The notes under the pieces: generated by a model
What the model was told of the DNA's origin: nothing
The model's input: only the letters and a program-made list of their open reading frames with translations
Database searches by the model: none
Program-made: the position numbers and the translations under genes
Assembly (NCBI GenBank): GCA_017551215.1
Contig: JAFZMA010000114.1
Location: 1-22,015 of the forward strand
Source: Bacteroidales bacterium
GTDB lineage: Bacteria > Bacteroidota > Bacteroidia > Bacteroidales > UBA932
DNA: 22,015 nt
Direction: 5' to 3'
Shown: in pieces, positions 1 to 7,154 of the stretch
Layout: each line of letters opens with the position of its first letter
How positions within the stretch are numbered: position 1 is the stretch's first letter

Positions 1-440
1 CCTCCTGGCTTAGCTACGATAATATTTGCCGGCTTTATGTCTGAATGGACGATTCCCTCTGAATGAAGATAAGCAACAGCCTCGGCGATTTCATTGAACA
101 GGCGTGAAACGTCTCTTTTCCCCAAAGACTTGCTCGCTATCAGTTCCTCAAGCGTCTGTCCATCCACATATTCTTCTATAAGGAAAGGTCCTTCCTCATC
201 CACTCCCTTGTCAAAGTATCTCACAATCCCGGAATGATTAAGTCCTATTCCAAGGTCAAATTCCCTTTCAAGAGCAGCAACATACTGGGGATTTGACCTA
301 AAATCCGGTTTGAGTCTCTTCAAAAGAAACCATTTCCCCCATTTCTGGAATTTATATGTCAGACAAGTGGCTCCAGATGACACGAGTTCAATTCCAGCAG
401 GCTTGACAGAACTAATTATAAAACTTGAATTATCTTCCAT
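1..440 (-). CDS. Ser/Thr protein kinase, N-terminal part (cut by window edge)
   Basis: Reading leftwards from the ATG at 438-440 gives 146 codons that run off the window. The protein has the N-lobe and start of the C-lobe of a eukaryotic-type (Hanks) kinase. Visible are a degenerate glycine-loop region (SSGATCLTYK, residues 21-30), a candidate beta-3 lysine in LLKRL (K41), a possible alpha-C glutamate (E60), a hinge-like stretch IEEYVDGQ, and the catalytic loop HSDIKPANI with catalytic Asp134 and Asn139. The usual HRD is HSD here, so this is a non-RD kinase, which usually means activity does not need activation-loop phosphorylation. The DFG motif and anything after it lie outside the window. 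No signal peptide is seen at the N terminus. It starts 9 bases after the stop of the 450-1049 gene, so the two are probably co-transcribed. The substrate is unknown. Confidence 0.88.
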   Translation of the reverse strand, partial: MEDNSSFIISSVKPAGIELVSSGATCLTYKFQKWGKWFLLKRLKPDFRSNPQYVAALEREFDLGIGLNHSGIVRYFDKGVDEEGPFLIEEYVDGQTLEELIASKSLGKRDVSRLFNEIAEAVAYLHSEGIVHSDIKPANIIVAKPG

Positions 441-449
441 CCGAGAAAA

Positions 450-1049
450 CTACTGAGTTTTACCTTCCTTAATGTCAGAAACATTTCCAAGAATGTCAAC
501 AGATGTCAATCCGCCCGTTTTGCCGGCCACAAACATTCCCATTTCCTTTTCTGCTCGAACAACAGACTCGGCCACAAGAGGATAACCTTCACAAAGCATA
601 CTGATTTTGATTACATCTCCCTGTCTGAGCTTGCTGCCGGAAGATGCGGATATCTGAAATCTTCCGTCTCCTAGGCAAATCATAGTCACAGACCTCCCCG
701 GATTATAGGAAAACTCCACTACTGTTCCTTTCTCCATTCTTTTGCAATCCACCTCCTTGCACCCGGAAGAATCCAATTTGAAACTTGAATTCCCCTCCTT
801 AGACATCCACATCTGCAGGAGCGCCCAGTTGTCAAATCCCACATACCTGGCCAGCAAGTCCAATGTAGAAACTCTAGGCTCAACCTCTGGTCCTATGAAA
901 CCGAATAGTCTTTTTAGTGTATTGACACTCACCTGTCCTGCAGCCTTTTCAAGAATGCTCTGGGAAAGAGCCTCATAATCTCCCGAATACTGGAGCTTAT
1001 GTCCGAATGTGCTCTCGGTGAGCCTTTTATACTGTTCAGAAAGAATCAT
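450..1049 (-). CDS. Conserved Bacteroidota protein, HTH-like N terminus, paired with kinase
   Basis: A 199-residue soluble protein. The ATG at 1047-1049 is preferred over a TTG two codons upstream. The first ~80 residues contain a pattern I associate with a helical, putative DNA-binding domain of Bacteroidota regulators: LSQSILEKAAG, then VSVNTLKRLFGFI, then PRVSTLDLLARYVGF. A polar linker follows (about 85-105), then a beta-rich C-terminal part of about 90 residues with VVEFSYNP, RFQISASSGSKLRQGDVIKI and MGMFVAGKTGGL. No transmembrane or export signal is visible. The kinase gene begins 9 bases downstream, so this may be its partner, regulator or substrate. A weak -7-like element (TGTCTTTG, minus strand, 1060-1067) lies just upstream and would give a very short leader. 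The function is not established. Confidence 0.75.
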   Translation of the reverse strand: MILSEQYKRLTESTFGHKLQYSGDYEALSQSILEKAAGQVSVNTLKRLFGFIGPEVEPRVSTLDLLARYVGFDNWALLQMWMSKEGNSSFKLDSSGCKEVDCKRMEKGTVVEFSYNPGRSVTMICLGDGRFQISASSGSKLRQGDVIKISMLCEGYPLVAESVVRAEKEMGMFVAGKTGGLTSVDILGNVSDIKEGKTQ

Positions 1050-1261
1050 AACCAATCGCCAAAGACATTTGTCATATTAACCGCAATTTATGGATAAAAA
1101 CAAAAAAGACAAAACCGAACCGGCTGTTATGGACGAAATGGATGATATATTTCTCAGCGATATCACCTGCAGACACTAGATTTGTTCCAAACTAAAATAA
1201 AAGGCGGAGATGCCACTGCAATCTATTGCGTTGCAATGCTCTGCCACAATACTCCCCACCT
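1050..1261. other. Intergenic region left of the RNA promoter
   Basis: There is no convincing gene here. A 29-codon reading frame (plus strand, 1090-1179, starting MDKNKKDKTEPAV) is highly charged, lacks a recognisable domain and could be a gene remnant or chance. The other visible structure is the inverted repeat at 1203-1245, listed separately. Confidence 0.5.
1190..1245 (-). terminator. Candidate intrinsic terminator facing left
   Basis: GGCGGAG (1203-1209) pairs with CTCTGCC (1239-1245) with one G-U. CACTGCAA (1214-1221) pairs with TTGCAATG (1231-1238) with one mismatch, around a 9-base loop. Read on the minus strand, the stem is followed by TTTTATTTTAG, as in an intrinsic terminator. 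On the plus strand no T-run follows. No minus-strand gene lies immediately upstream (to the right), so its client is unknown. Confidence 0.4.
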
Positions 1262-1292
1262 GTTGAGAGTAAAAGAAAAATGTTTATATTTG
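1262..1292 (+). promoter_or_regulatory. Bacteroidota-type promoter upstream of the ncRNA
   Basis: GTTG (1262-1265) is followed after exactly 19 bases by TATATTTG (1285-1292), matching the TTTG / TAnnTTTG promoter pattern. The expected start of transcription is about 1296-1300. There is no convincing protein gene in the next 500 bases, so the likely product is the structured RNA that follows. Confidence 0.6.
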
Positions 1293-1365
1293 TATTGTTG
1301 AGGTGGCAATTGTTCCACATATTCAAATGCCAGGAACCACTTCAAAACCTCAGCAAACATATTGT

Positions 1366-1559
1366 AGAAAGTGTACGCTTTCTCCTTGTACGGAAATCTG
1401 GTAAATTTTCATTGGAACGAGGAAGGCAAGCACTCTATGTCAGGTATGAACACGCTGGGCTTCGGTCCTGCTCTTCATACGGGTGTGGAGTATTGTTTTT
1501 ATCCGTTCCAGGGCTTACCAGAGCCTCCGTACAGATAAAGCAAGGCTCCACACTTTTTT
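1366..1559 (+). ncRNA. Candidate rod-shaped small RNA, 6S-like
   Basis: Several helices nest in order to make one long rod. They are AAAGTGT (1368-1374) with ACACTTT (1550-1556); GCTTT (1377-1381) with AAAGC (1537-1541); TTGTACGGA (1386-1394) with TCCGTACAG (1526-1534, one G-U); TCTGGTAA (1397-1404) with TTACCAGA (1515-1522); TGGAACG (1413-1419) with CGTTCCA (1504-1510); and CAA/ACTC (1427-1435) with GAGT/TTG (1488-1495). The rod is capped by GTATGAA/TTCATAC (1444-1480) with a GGGC-UUCG-GUCC tip. Six Ts (1554-1559) end it. The length (~190 nt), single-rod shape and internal bubbles resemble 6S RNA, which binds RNA polymerase. This is inference from fold only; I did not match a sequence consensus. 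A promoter at 1262-1292 would give a precursor from about 1298, whose 5' part forms a separate hairpin (TGAGG 1299-1303 with CCTCA 1348-1352). A 126-codon frame over this region is judged fortuitous. Confidence 0.55.
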
Positions 1560-1857
1560 GTTTAAATCTTTTAATCACCCTTGGAGTCTGGAGATTGATT
1601 ATTTAATGAATTATGACTTGGACTAAAGAAATGGTTCTAAAAAAGTTAGAGGGATCCAGATTGTATAACGACTTTATAAAAGGTGACAAAGGAGAATAAT
1701 GTAGTGTAGAACTTCTCTTAAGAAAATAAATTTCCACTCTTTCTCAATTGTATTCGAATAAGTCCTTTATATAAGCACAGGTATCCTAGAAAACATAATT
1801 AACAAACCGCAACTTTACTCCTTGGGAAAATTGTCTTTGGATAACAATAAATACTAC
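1560..1857. other. Intergenic region between the ncRNA and the lipoprotein cluster
   Basis: No domain-bearing gene is seen. A 28-residue frame (plus strand, 1613-1699, starting MTWTKEMVLKKLEGSRL) is the only coding-like stretch. It could be a small protein or a truncated gene end, and has no visible family signature. No clear TAnnTTTG promoter was found for the gene starting at 1858. Confidence 0.45.
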
Positions 1858-2376
1858 ATGAAAAAAATACTATTTGCATTAATTGCCACATTTGTATTAT
1901 CTTGTGGAATTTCTAACAGAGTTGAGCCATTCAAAAACATTGAAGATAATTCCACAGAATTTATCGGTATTGGTCGTGGAGAAAGCATGTCTTACAACGC
2001 GGCCAAACAGTTAGCAGAGAACGCAGCCCGGGCGGAAATTTCCACCAAGATAGAGTCCCGCGTCCAATCGTTTACTGAAGAGTATTCCGGCGAGTTCAGT
2101 ACCGTCAAAGGGAAGAAAAAAGGGAAGCCTCAACAGGAGAACATCAATGAAACCTACTCTTCAACTCGCGCTGACAATACTTTTTATTCTTATACCAAAG
2201 ACCATAAAGTAATTAAGCAAGGCAATAAGTATATCTATTGGGTATTAATGGCCTCTCCAAAGAACAAGACTGCCGAAGATATTATCTCTGGGTCCGCCCT
2301 TAAGAATATGGATGAGGGTACAAGAGAGGTTATCTCCAAGCATAGGGATGATTTTATCCGTAGAATGACCAACTAA
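1858..2376 (+). CDS. LPP20-like lipoprotein
   Basis: The ATG at 1858 is chosen over one 12 codons upstream because it opens directly on a lipoprotein signal: MKKILFALIATFVLSC, with lipidated Cys16. The mature protein resembles the LPP20 family: FIGIGRGESMSYNAAKQLAENAARAEISTKI, a glycine-rich start followed by an alanine-rich helix, then a strand-rich region (FYSYTKDHKVIKQGNKYIYWVLM). A lysine-rich patch lies near residue 86 (GKKKGKPQ). Members of this family are envelope proteins of poorly defined role. The next gene starts one base after this stop and has a related alanine-rich stretch, so the two are probably translated together and may form a complex. Length is 172 residues. The family call rests on motif shape. 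Confidence 0.72.
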   Translation: MKKILFALIATFVLSCGISNRVEPFKNIEDNSTEFIGIGRGESMSYNAAKQLAENAARAEISTKIESRVQSFTEEYSGEFSTVKGKKKGKPQQENINETYSSTRADNTFYSYTKDHKVIKQGNKYIYWVLMASPKNKTAEDIISGSALKNMDEGTREVISKHRDDFIRRMTN

Positions 2377-2377
2377 T

Positions 2378-3238
2378 ATGAAAAAGATTATTCTCTTTGT
2401 TCTTATTGCTCTCCTTGCTCTCCCTGGGTATGGTCAGATTACCTGCGACACCTCAGCGAAGCATATAGAGTACCTGAAAGCCAAGGTAGGAAATAATAAG
2501 TTCAAGAAAGTCGTTCCGCCCAAAGCACCGACAAACTATTCCGATGCAGCAGGGGAGCTTTATATCATAGAGAAAGTCTTGTTTGCCGTAAAGCATATCT
2601 CTCCGGGGATAGTCCTTGAAGGGCATGGTGTGGGGAATAACGCAAGGGAGAGTGTAGGGGCGGCACTCCAAGATATAGGGCTTTCAGTCCTTACTAGGGT
2701 AAATGTGCAGATTACCACTACCAACTCCAACGGCAAGGAGAGCATTTCTTCCCGGACAGTGACTACCTCCGACTTCTTTCTTCCGGAAGGGGTGACCACC
2801 GTCTTTACCGAAAGATTAGGCAAGAACAACTATTTCTCCAAGGTCACCATAGATGTGAGCGCTTACCTTATCGGCATAGAGGAAAAGTTAGCAAGACTTG
2901 ATGTGAGTATTGCCGAGGCTTTATATATTAGCAGACATAATATGACCTGGAATAATGCGAATATACTTGCCTTCCTTAATGGAGAGAGTTTCGCACAATA
3001 TAAACTCTGGGATAACCCACTCTCCCGGCGATATGATAATAAGATTAATGAGAAATTAAAACTTGTAGTCCGTTTCTCCTATCCCGAAGCGGAGGTAATG
3101 TATGTCACCCTTGAAAAGACCTTGCTTGACCGGCGGTTGCCAAAAGTGTTCCCTTTCTCCCTAGAAGAGTATTGGAAGTACAAGGGGGCGGTGGATGAAA
3201 CTAATCTTAAGGCCCAGGGTTGGACATTTGCAAAATAA
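2378..3238 (+). CDS. Secreted protein paired with the LPP20-like lipoprotein
   Basis: 286 residues, beginning with a Sec signal peptide (MKKIILFVLIALLALPGYGQ, probable cleavage after GYG) and lacking a lipobox, so a soluble periplasmic protein is likely. The segment GVGNNARESVGAALQDIGLSVLTRVNVQI resembles the glycine then alanine-rich helix of the upstream gene, suggesting that both carry an LPP20-like fold. A strand-rich segment with a threonine/serine run follows (ITTTNSNGKES). The C-terminal third has charged helices and VVRFSYPEAEVMYVTLEKTLL. No catalytic motif is visible. The start is one base after the preceding stop, which points to translational coupling. The function is unknown; a structural envelope role with its partner is my inference. 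Confidence 0.7.
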   Translation: MKKIILFVLIALLALPGYGQITCDTSAKHIEYLKAKVGNNKFKKVVPPKAPTNYSDAAGELYIIEKVLFAVKHISPGIVLEGHGVGNNARESVGAALQDIGLSVLTRVNVQITTTNSNGKESISSRTVTTSDFFLPEGVTTVFTERLGKNNYFSKVTIDVSAYLIGIEEKLARLDVSIAEALYISRHNMTWNNANILAFLNGESFAQYKLWDNPLSRRYDNKINEKLKLVVRFSYPEAEVMYVTLEKTLLDRRLPKVFPFSLEEYWKYKGAVDETNLKAQGWTFAK

Positions 3239-3257
3239 CTAATAGTATTATTCAATT

Positions 3258-4364
3258 ATGAAAAAAATCCATTTTTACTTACTAGTGACTTTTATTCTTA
3301 CGCTTTTTGTCGGATGTACTGATAAAAAGACAACAAAGGATGCCTATTTCTCAAGCGAGGATGATCCAATATTCAGAATAGTAAAAGATCTTTGTTCAAA
3401 CTTTGATGTTAAGGAGAATTCGATATTTAAACCTGAACACTATTCAGATTGTATAGTAACTCTTGGAATGGAACCCAAAAGACATTTGACAACATCTGTT
3501 AAATCCGTCTATACTTCAACAAATAAAGTTTTGTACAGAAGGAGTCTATCTAAGATTAATAGCAAACAATATAAAGCCTCATTTAAGTGTTATAATTCTA
3601 CTGACAATTATATTATTGCACAGTTTTCCGGTGTCTTTCATACTATAGACGGATTTGATAATGATAATAATAGCGAAGAATTGTCCAGGATTGATTGGAA
3701 CAATTTAGGGTATTATGAAAGCTTAAACCGTTATAGCAATGTCTTTAATGAGATAGTAAGCGGCAATCTTTATTTATACGTAAAAAACGATGGTGTAAGA
3801 AAGCCTCATATTTCATGTACAGTAGAAATATTAGAGAATCAAGTTATTGTTACCTATTATTGGGCTTCTGGTCAGAAAAAACTAGTTAAAGAATACAATC
3901 GGGATAATAAGGAGATAAAACGCGCCTTAAATTACAATGATGATGGTTCCCGTGGTAACCCTATGGAAATAGCATTTTTAACAAATGACCGTTGGATCGG
4001 TTTTTCTAGCAATCTTTATAATACCAAGACTAGGGATAAGATTTATCTTATACTGAGAGCAGAAAAAGAAGACTGGCGTTTCGGAAAAGTTTTTGTTTGT
4101 GAATCCAGCAGTCGTTGTAGTAGCGATTATATATATTCTAGCAAAGGTGAATATGTAATAGATTCTTCTAAACATATTAGATTATATAAAATGAAAAATG
4201 GACGCGGACAATATTCAGATTATAAATTATCAATAGAGGGAGATAGTATTATCACGATTACGGGAACATATAATAATATTTATTCTTCGAGTTTTATATC
4301 TGATTTAAATATGAAAGACAAAAAATGGTTTAAAGGTAGTTTAAGTTCCAAGTATAACATGTAA
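3258..4364 (+). CDS. Lipoprotein of unknown function (AT-rich gene)
   Basis: 368 residues with a clear lipoprotein signal: MKKIHFYLLVTFILTLFVGC, lipidated Cys20. The mature part is rich in Tyr, Ser, Asn and Asp, with alternating strand-like stretches such as IIAQFSGVFHTIDGF, YLYVKNDG, VIVTYYWASGQ and DSIITITGTYNNIY. This suggests a beta-rich surface or periplasmic protein. I recognise no family and no catalytic motif. The gene is more AT-rich than the two upstream genes, and 19 bases separate it from the previous stop. The next gene begins 5 bases after its stop, so it is probably co-transcribed with the FISUMP proteins downstream. Confidence 0.72.
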   Translation: MKKIHFYLLVTFILTLFVGCTDKKTTKDAYFSSEDDPIFRIVKDLCSNFDVKENSIFKPEHYSDCIVTLGMEPKRHLTTSVKSVYTSTNKVLYRRSLSKINSKQYKASFKCYNSTDNYIIAQFSGVFHTIDGFDNDNNSEELSRIDWNNLGYYESLNRYSNVFNEIVSGNLYLYVKNDGVRKPHISCTVEILENQVIVTYYWASGQKKLVKEYNRDNKEIKRALNYNDDGSRGNPMEIAFLTNDRWIGFSSNLYNTKTRDKIYLILRAEKEDWRFGKVFVCESSSRCSSDYIYSSKGEYVIDSSKHIRLYKMKNGRGQYSDYKLSIEGDSIITITGTYNNIYSSSFISDLNMKDKKWFKGSLSSKYNM

Positions 4365-4369
4365 GAGCC

Positions 4370-5245
4370 ATGAAGAACAATTACTTCTGTTACTTAAAGG
4401 TGCATATTATAGCATTGACATCAGTTGCCATTTGCTCCTTCTTAACCTTTTGTGTGAATCATCCCAAACAGAAAGATAGTTCCACGTATTTTCCTATAGA
4501 AAAGTATTTTCCTATAGAAAACTCTGACTCTGTCCCTATGGCTGCTCAGGCAGAACAGGTTGTAGATAACACATCGTTTCCAGATGAATCTTCAAGCATA
4601 AAAGAAGAGATTACACCTCTTGTTCCTGTGCCAGAAGCCGTTGACCTAGGCCTATCAGTAAAATGGGGGTCTCATAATGTGGGAGCATCTCATCCTGAAG
4701 ATTATGGAGATTATTATGCTTGGGGAGAAATTGATAAAAAGTATGAATACTCTTGGAAAACCTATAAATGGTGTGACGGCGCATTTAATAAGTTGACTAA
4801 ATACAATTCAGATTACAGATACGGATATACAGATTATTATACAAAAGGATTAGAGTTGTCAGATGATGTTGCTCACGTCAAACTTGGCGGGAAATGGCGT
4901 ATGCCGACAGATACTGAGATTTCTGAACTTCTTAAGCAATGTAAATGGACATGGACAAGTATTAACAACGTTAATGGCTATTTGCTCACCAGTAAATCTA
5001 ACGGTAATAGTATCTTTCTCCCAGCCGGAGGCATCAAAGAGAACGCAAGTACGAATGATAAAAAAATCAGTGGCTATTACTGGTCTTCATCTCAAGTTGT
5101 CGGATTTCCTTATGAAGCATTTTGTTTATATATTCTGTCTCCAAAGTATACCCATAAGGGTGTGAATGCAACATCGGGGCATCCAACTTGGAGTACATTG
5201 AATCGTTACTTAGGTTCTACTATCCGTCCTGTCTTTACCGAATAA
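4370..5245 (+). CDS. FISUMP-domain exported protein
   Basis: 291 residues. A hydrophobic N terminus (residues ~10-28) ends in LTFC, a weak lipobox with Cys28. A low-complexity linker of about 60 residues follows, then a domain of about 200 residues (~88-291) typical of the 'Fibrobacter succinogenes major paralogous' (FISUMP) family. Its hallmarks are VDLGLSVKWGSHNVGA, YYAWGE, LGGKWRMPT, SGYYWSSS and the terminal IRPVF. Related domains occur in large numbers on surface lipoproteins of Bacteroidota, where they are thought to be C-type-lectin-like; the ligand is unknown. The linker contains an exact 18-base tandem duplication (4486-4521). A second FISUMP protein follows, after 71 non-coding bases. 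Confidence 0.83.
   Translation: MKNNYFCYLKVHIIALTSVAICSFLTFCVNHPKQKDSSTYFPIEKYFPIENSDSVPMAAQAEQVVDNTSFPDESSSIKEEITPLVPVPEAVDLGLSVKWGSHNVGASHPEDYGDYYAWGEIDKKYEYSWKTYKWCDGAFNKLTKYNSDYRYGYTDYYTKGLELSDDVAHVKLGGKWRMPTDTEISELLKQCKWTWTSINNVNGYLLTSKSNGNSIFLPAGGIKENASTNDKKISGYYWSSSQVVGFPYEAFCLYILSPKYTHKGVNATSGHPTWSTLNRYLGSTIRPVFTE
4486..4521 (+). repeat. Exact 18-base in-frame tandem duplication
   Basis: The unit GTATTTTCCTATAGAAAA occurs twice back to back (4486-4503, 4504-4521). It repeats residues YFPIE in the linker of the FISUMP protein, so it changes linker length without breaking the frame. Confidence 0.9.
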
Positions 5246-5316
5246 TCTACAATTTATGACAAACCATACTTATTTCATTAAGACTATCCATATTAGTATT
5301 TATTAAAGTCATCATT

Positions 5317-7044
5317 ATGCGTAAAACCGTCAAACATAATACCATCTATTACCGAGGTTTGCTTAATACTTTATTATTTGTGTTGTTATTCCCTATGATT
5401 ATTACCTCATGTAAAGGACTGTCAAAGGAAGAAAAAGAACGAAGAGCTTATTTAAAAGAAATAGAGAAGCAAGAAAGAGCTTACTTAAAAGAAAAAGAGA
5501 AACAAGAAAAAGCTAACTTAAAAGACATTCATTTGAACTATAATGAAAGTACTTTATTTCTATGTCAGGGAGAAATGCTCCCTATTATTGCAACTTTAGA
5601 ACCTTTTGAACAGGGGAAACCAATTCTTGACACTACCATTATCTGGGAATCTGATGACCCATCAATTGCTAATCTATCATTTGATGAGGGATCTCAAAAT
5701 TTTATCAAAGCCAACAAAGAGGGGAGTACCTATATTGAGATAAAAGTAGTAGGCAAACATGGTCCCAAACAAGGAGTTAGAGGCCCTCGATTATTTGTAA
5801 GAATTACCGAAGACCCTATTGATTTAGGACTTTCTGTAAAGTGGGCTTCAAAAAATCTAGATGCAAAAAATAACACTGATATAGGAAGGCGGGTTTCCTG
5901 GGGAAATCAGTTTGGAGGAGGAAGCGACAAGGACACTAAGTATTGTATTGTTGAGAAAGGTATAGGAATTAGAAGATATTCAAAATACAATGAAGATGAT
6001 AGACTAGGCACATTAGAAAAGGCAGATGACGCCGCTTTCCGAACCCTTGGCGGAAACTGGAGAATGCCAACCGTATATGAATTCCAAGAACTAATAGATA
6101 ACTGCAATTGGAAATATGACAATTATAATAAAGGATGGTGGGCCACTAGTCGTATTACAGGTAATAGTATCTTTTTCCCACAAAGCGGACAGTTTGTAAA
6201 AGGATATAAAGAAGACTATCTCTATGATAGTAATTGTTCTTTTTGCTGGACGGCCTCTCGAAGTAGCGCTTCTTCACTTGCTCACGCTTTTGAGGTTTCT
6301 AATAATTTTAGAGCTTGGATTATAGGAGTGGAAAGATATTATGCAATTCCTATCCGCCCTGTTTATGATTCTCGTTTAAAAAATACAAATAATAATGATA
6401 ATAACGCAACACATAACCATAATCTAGGAAACAACATTCCAGGACAATACAACACTTCAGACCCCCAAACCTTTGGATTGATGGGAGCTGTGAAGGAAGT
6501 AACTATAGATGGTTATGATGAATATATTCCTTCTTTAAAATTCGATGAATTAGGTCGTATCATCAAGTGGAAGGAATGGGAAGGATCATATAACTCTAAT
6601 GGGAAACTCATTGAAAAAGTAGAATATGATGGGGAAACAATTTCAAGAAGCCTGTCAAAGGATTACAAAGGACGTATCTGTTCGATAAATAGCGATGCTC
6701 CGTATGATTTGGGGTTTATTGTAGGTTCTTCTTTTAAATTCGATAACGAGGATCGGATTATACATGAAAAAGGATATGTAGCTGATGATTACTTTGAAAT
6801 AGATTATTCATATGATGGCAATAATAAATACCCTTCAAGAATTGAAGTATCTGGAGGGTATGAATCCGTTAGTTATATAAAAACAGATCGTTATTCATAT
6901 AAATCTTTTGACGAAATTGGAAACTGGACGGAATGTGAAGTGATTTCGAATTATACAAGTATATCACATGAGCCCGGGTGTCCTGAAGAAAAATCAACAA
7001 GCAATAGCAAAAAAACAATTAAGCGCAAAATACTGTATTATTAA
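5317..7044 (+). CDS. Multidomain lipoprotein: Ig-like, FISUMP and RHS/YD-like C terminus
   Basis: 575 residues. After a long positively charged N terminus, a hydrophobic stretch ends in MIITSC (lipidated Cys32). A charged tether with repeated 11-residue units (43-64) follows. Residues ~70-163 look like a bacterial Ig-like (Big_2-type) domain: LPIIATLEP, TIIWESDDPSIANL, ANKEGSTYIEIKV. Residues ~167-351 are a FISUMP domain (IDLGLSVKWASKNL, RVSWGN, LGGNWRMPT, CWTAS, IPIRPV). An Asn-rich linker leads to a C-terminal ~190 residues with YD/RHS-like strands: LKFDELGRI, FKFDNEDRI, IDYSYDGNNKYPSRI, YSYKSFDEIGNW. Export to the cell envelope is well supported; the binding target is not known. The order suggests a stalk, a ligand-binding head and a beta-rich tail. 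The gene is AT-rich like its neighbours. Confidence 0.83.
   Translation: MRKTVKHNTIYYRGLLNTLLFVLLFPMIITSCKGLSKEEKERRAYLKEIEKQERAYLKEKEKQEKANLKDIHLNYNESTLFLCQGEMLPIIATLEPFEQGKPILDTTIIWESDDPSIANLSFDEGSQNFIKANKEGSTYIEIKVVGKHGPKQGVRGPRLFVRITEDPIDLGLSVKWASKNLDAKNNTDIGRRVSWGNQFGGGSDKDTKYCIVEKGIGIRRYSKYNEDDRLGTLEKADDAAFRTLGGNWRMPTVYEFQELIDNCNWKYDNYNKGWWATSRITGNSIFFPQSGQFVKGYKEDYLYDSNCSFCWTASRSSASSLAHAFEVSNNFRAWIIGVERYYAIPIRPVYDSRLKNTNNNDNNATHNHNLGNNIPGQYNTSDPQTFGLMGAVKEVTIDGYDEYIPSLKFDELGRIIKWKEWEGSYNSNGKLIEKVEYDGETISRSLSKDYKGRICSINSDAPYDLGFIVGSSFKFDNEDRIIHEKGYVADDYFEIDYSYDGNNKYPSRIEVSGGYESVSYIKTDRYSYKSFDEIGNWTECEVISNYTSISHEPGCPEEKSTSNSKKTIKRKILYY
5443..5508 (+). repeat. Two imperfect 33-base units encoding a charged tether
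   Basis: Units at 5443-5475 and 5476-5508 encode RAYLKEIEKQE and RAYLKEKEKQE. A partial third (KANLKD) follows. They lie just after the lipidated cysteine and probably form a helical spacer that lifts the folded domains off the membrane. Confidence 0.8.
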
Positions 7045-7126
7045 AGTCTAAGGCTTCTGCTCCAGACTATACGGCATTATCCATTATTTTCGGGAAGACT
7101 ATCGCTGAGGAAGGATTACCCAATTA

Positions 7127-7154
7127 ACATTTTGTTAATTACATTTTGTTAATT
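7127..7154 (+). repeat. Exact 14-base tandem repeat within a promoter
   Basis: ACATTTTGTTAATT occurs twice in tandem (7127-7140, 7141-7154). The first copy supplies the -33 TTTG and the second ends at the -7 box of the ATPase promoter. It could be a duplicated operator or a promoter formed by local duplication. Confidence 0.9.

Noticed and set aside
1239..1412. A ~60-codon minus-strand frame (KFTRFPYKEKAYTFYNMF...) that might be a decayed gene
   Set aside because: It looks somewhat protein-like, but three in-frame stops lie further upstream and no family is recognised. It is kept only as an alternative to the RNA reading.
1298..1559. tmRNA, RNase P RNA or SRP RNA
   Set aside because: No tRNA-like end or tag frame, no conserved RNase P core blocks, and no CAGG...GGAAG SRP loop motif are visible on either strand.
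1226..1606. A 126-codon plus-strand frame across the RNA region
   Set aside because: Its residue composition is not protein-like, it has no domain or signal peptide, and the DNA is better explained by nested RNA helices with a promoter and U-run.
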